DNA of 64,000 nucleotides from Halobaculum sp. MBLA0147 (GTDB lineage: Archaea > Halobacteriota > Halobacteria > Halobacteriales > Haloferacaceae). The DNA is taken from contig NZ_JBGKAD010000005.1 in the NCBI RefSeq assembly GCF_041361345.1, positions 156,337-220,336 on the forward strand, read 5' to 3'. The notes under the pieces were generated by a model. The model was not told the origin of the DNA. It ran no database searches and saw nothing but the letters and a program-made list of their open reading frames with translations. Each line of letters starts with the position of its first letter. Within the stretch, counting starts at the first letter, position 1. The position numbers and the translations under genes were made by a program. Positions 62,742 through 64,000 of this stretch are shown here, piece by piece.

Positions 62742-63599
62742 TCAGTCACCCCCGTACGCCACGGATCTGACGACGCCGAACGCGGCACCGGCGAGCAACA
62801 CCATCTCACCGATGAGTATACCGCCGTGCTGAACCAGACTCGGAGCCTTCGGAGGCGTTAGGAAATCTGTCCCTTCGCCACTGGCTTCGACCCACCCGAC
62901 GACCTGCAATCGTGTCGCCAACGAGTTCGGCAGCCAGTTAACGTACTGCCCATCACCGACGATCATCCACGGGACCATCCCATTTTGTCCGGTCAAATAA
63001 AACGCGATCAACGCAGCCACAATCGACAGGACGGTCATGTACTCAGGTTTTGGCAACGCGGCCCCGATTAAGATCGCTAATGATGTGGCGATCAGACAAA
63101 ACGACAACAACGTCAACGAGACCAGTCCCAAGACCGCGGGAGAAGCCCATCCGTTGAACGTCCCACCGGCGGCGGCTGCGGCAGCCAACGTCACGAGATA
63201 CGACGTTGATCCGACAACTGTGCCGGCAGCAAACCGTCCGGCAAGGTCTGCGGACGGGGCGTGTGGCAACGCACGGAACTTCGCGTATCTATCGCGTTGG
63301 AGGTCGCGAGCGAATGCGCCGGCGAAAACCGCGAGCGTTGCGGTCAAGGCCCCGAACAACCCGAAGCCGACACCAAGCGCGGTGACAGCAGCTGCTGCGG
63401 GGTCATCAAGAAACAACCACAGCGTTGAGACGAACCACGCGACTGGATACCCGATGAGTAACGCGACGGCAATCTTGTTTCTGATCGTTACTCGCAGGTG
63501 ACGTCTGGCGAACGCACCAGCCTGTCCAAGCCACCGTCTCCTTCCAGCACGGGTCCCGACGAGTCCGGTGTCGGAACCAGTGAGTGATTGATCTGCCAT
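62742..63599 (-). CDS. ABC-2-type permease
   Basis: A 285-aa protein with about six hydrophobic segments after a basic N-terminus (R-R-H-L-R-V-T-I-R-N-K), the layout of ABC-2 exporter permeases. First gene of a two-gene operon with the ATPase. Substrate unknown. Confidence 0.8.
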   Translation of the reverse strand: MADQSLTGSDTGLVGTRAGRRRWLGQAGAFARRHLRVTIRNKIAVALLIGYPVAWFVSTLWLFLDDPAAAAVTALGVGFGLFGALTATLAVFAGAFARDLQRDRYAKFRALPHAPSADLAGRFAAGTVVGSTSYLVTLAAAAAAGGTFNGWASPAVLGLVSLTLLSFCLIATSLAILIGAALPKPEYMTVLSIVAALIAFYLTGQNGMVPWMIVGDGQYVNWLPNSLATRLQVVGWVEASGEGTDFLTPPKAPSLVQHGGILIGEMVLLAGAAFGVVRSVAYGGD

Positions 63600-63716
63600 C
63601 GCTTTATCGAACGGGAGGGTGTTGCAAGGCGCCTTGGATAGGGTAAAACGAGTTTTTAGCGTTCCCCAGGGCAGTCATGGTACGTTCCGTCTATGTCTAC
63701 GCAGGTGGTTCGGGAC

Positions 63717-63900
63717 AGATGCGTTGACCGGATCCTCCGGAATTCAAGCGCTTACCTCGTGTGACTTTTCGCGCATGAATACGACTGGGTGGCGGGCCAC
63801 ACGAGCTCGTACTCCGGGCTCTGGGTGGCGCCGCACTCATCCAGGTGAACGTTACTCCATCGCGATCGGGTTCGGGTTGATACGGTTCCGATAGTATCTT
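63717..63900 (+). pseudogene. Possible gene remnant at the window end
   Basis: A + frame with several stops still reads as protein-like (P-P-E-F-K-R-L-P-R-V-T-F-R-A; R-L-G-G-G-P-H-E-L-V-L-R-A-L-G-G-A-A). The rest of 63600-64000 shows no supported gene. Confidence 0.25.
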
Positions 63901-64000
63901 GGATTGTGGTTCGACACGCTCGGAGTTGAACGGGCCTGGTAATAAAGAGGCTAACTGGGACGCAAAAACTGGCTTACTCATAGCCCCCGCACGGTCACAT

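Noticed and set aside
63697..63981. A 94-codon minus-strand frame at the window end
   Set aside because: Ser/Pro/Arg-rich and motif-free; the opposite strand has more protein-like, though interrupted, sequence.

Overview
The window looks like accessory DNA of a halophilic archaeon (class Halobacteria), most likely part of a megaplasmid or secondary replicon. The evidence is an acidic proteome, GC-rich codon use in most genes, many leaderless genes with a TATA-like box 25-32 nt before the start codon, two Orc1/Cdc6 initiators surrounded by origin recognition boxes (ORBs), a sensory rhodopsin with its transducer, an IS1341-type tnpB element and haloarchaeal HTH families. There are no rRNA, tRNA or core housekeeping genes. 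The replicon type is inferred; the families are read from the sequence and recalled knowledge, and no database search was possible.

1-8.7 kb is a replication region. Orc gene A (179-1423) is preceded and followed by one class of ORB (ACTCCGGAAAT type). Orc gene B (6230-7498, minus) is flanked by a second class (GAACAGCGGACAC type) with an AT-rich stretch between inverted boxes. A third class (GAACACATGAAAC type) lies at 5180-5738, also around an AT-rich stretch, and has no obvious dedicated Orc gene here. An AbrB/PIN toxin-antitoxin pair and a secreted metallo-beta-lactamase/DUF3006 pair lie between them.

8.7-12.8 kb is a three-gene surface operon: a Tat-exported beta-propeller with a dockerin-like tail, a protein with cohesin-like repeats and a dockerin-like tail, and a Tat lipoprotein.

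12.8-37.6 kb is the most remarkable part: about 19 genes that look like one phosphothreonine signalling island. It encodes two Ser/Thr kinases with C-terminal FHA domains, a PP2C phosphatase, a TerY-like vWA protein, an FHA/zinc-ribbon protein, a GATase-like/FHA protein, a CbbQ/MoxR-type AAA+ ATPase with a vWA partner and a 1516-aa HEAT-repeat protein, and a set of adaptors (beta-propellers, HEAT, cold-shock, beta-helix-like and TBP-like domains) that mostly end in zinc ribbons. Eleven of the proteins carry a short T-x-[VI]-[FY] motif in a flexible acidic linker or tail, very like the phosphorylated T-S-V-F motif of actinobacterial GarA/OdhI. I infer that the kinases phosphorylate these motifs and that FHA domains read them.

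37.7-64 kb has lower GC and more mobile DNA. It holds three paralogous TbsP/DUF5821-like regulators, a CHAT-protease protein beside a possible PD-(D/E)xK protein, a cytochrome P450 precisely interrupted by a tnpB element, an NmrA-like oxidoreductase, a flippase-like membrane protein, an SdhA/NadB-like flavoprotein, an intact P450, an HTH/TumE-like pair, a transducer/sensory rhodopsin pair, an RHH/PIN toxin-antitoxin pair, decayed genes at 58-60 kb, a membrane protein with an ArsR-like regulator, and an ABC exporter.
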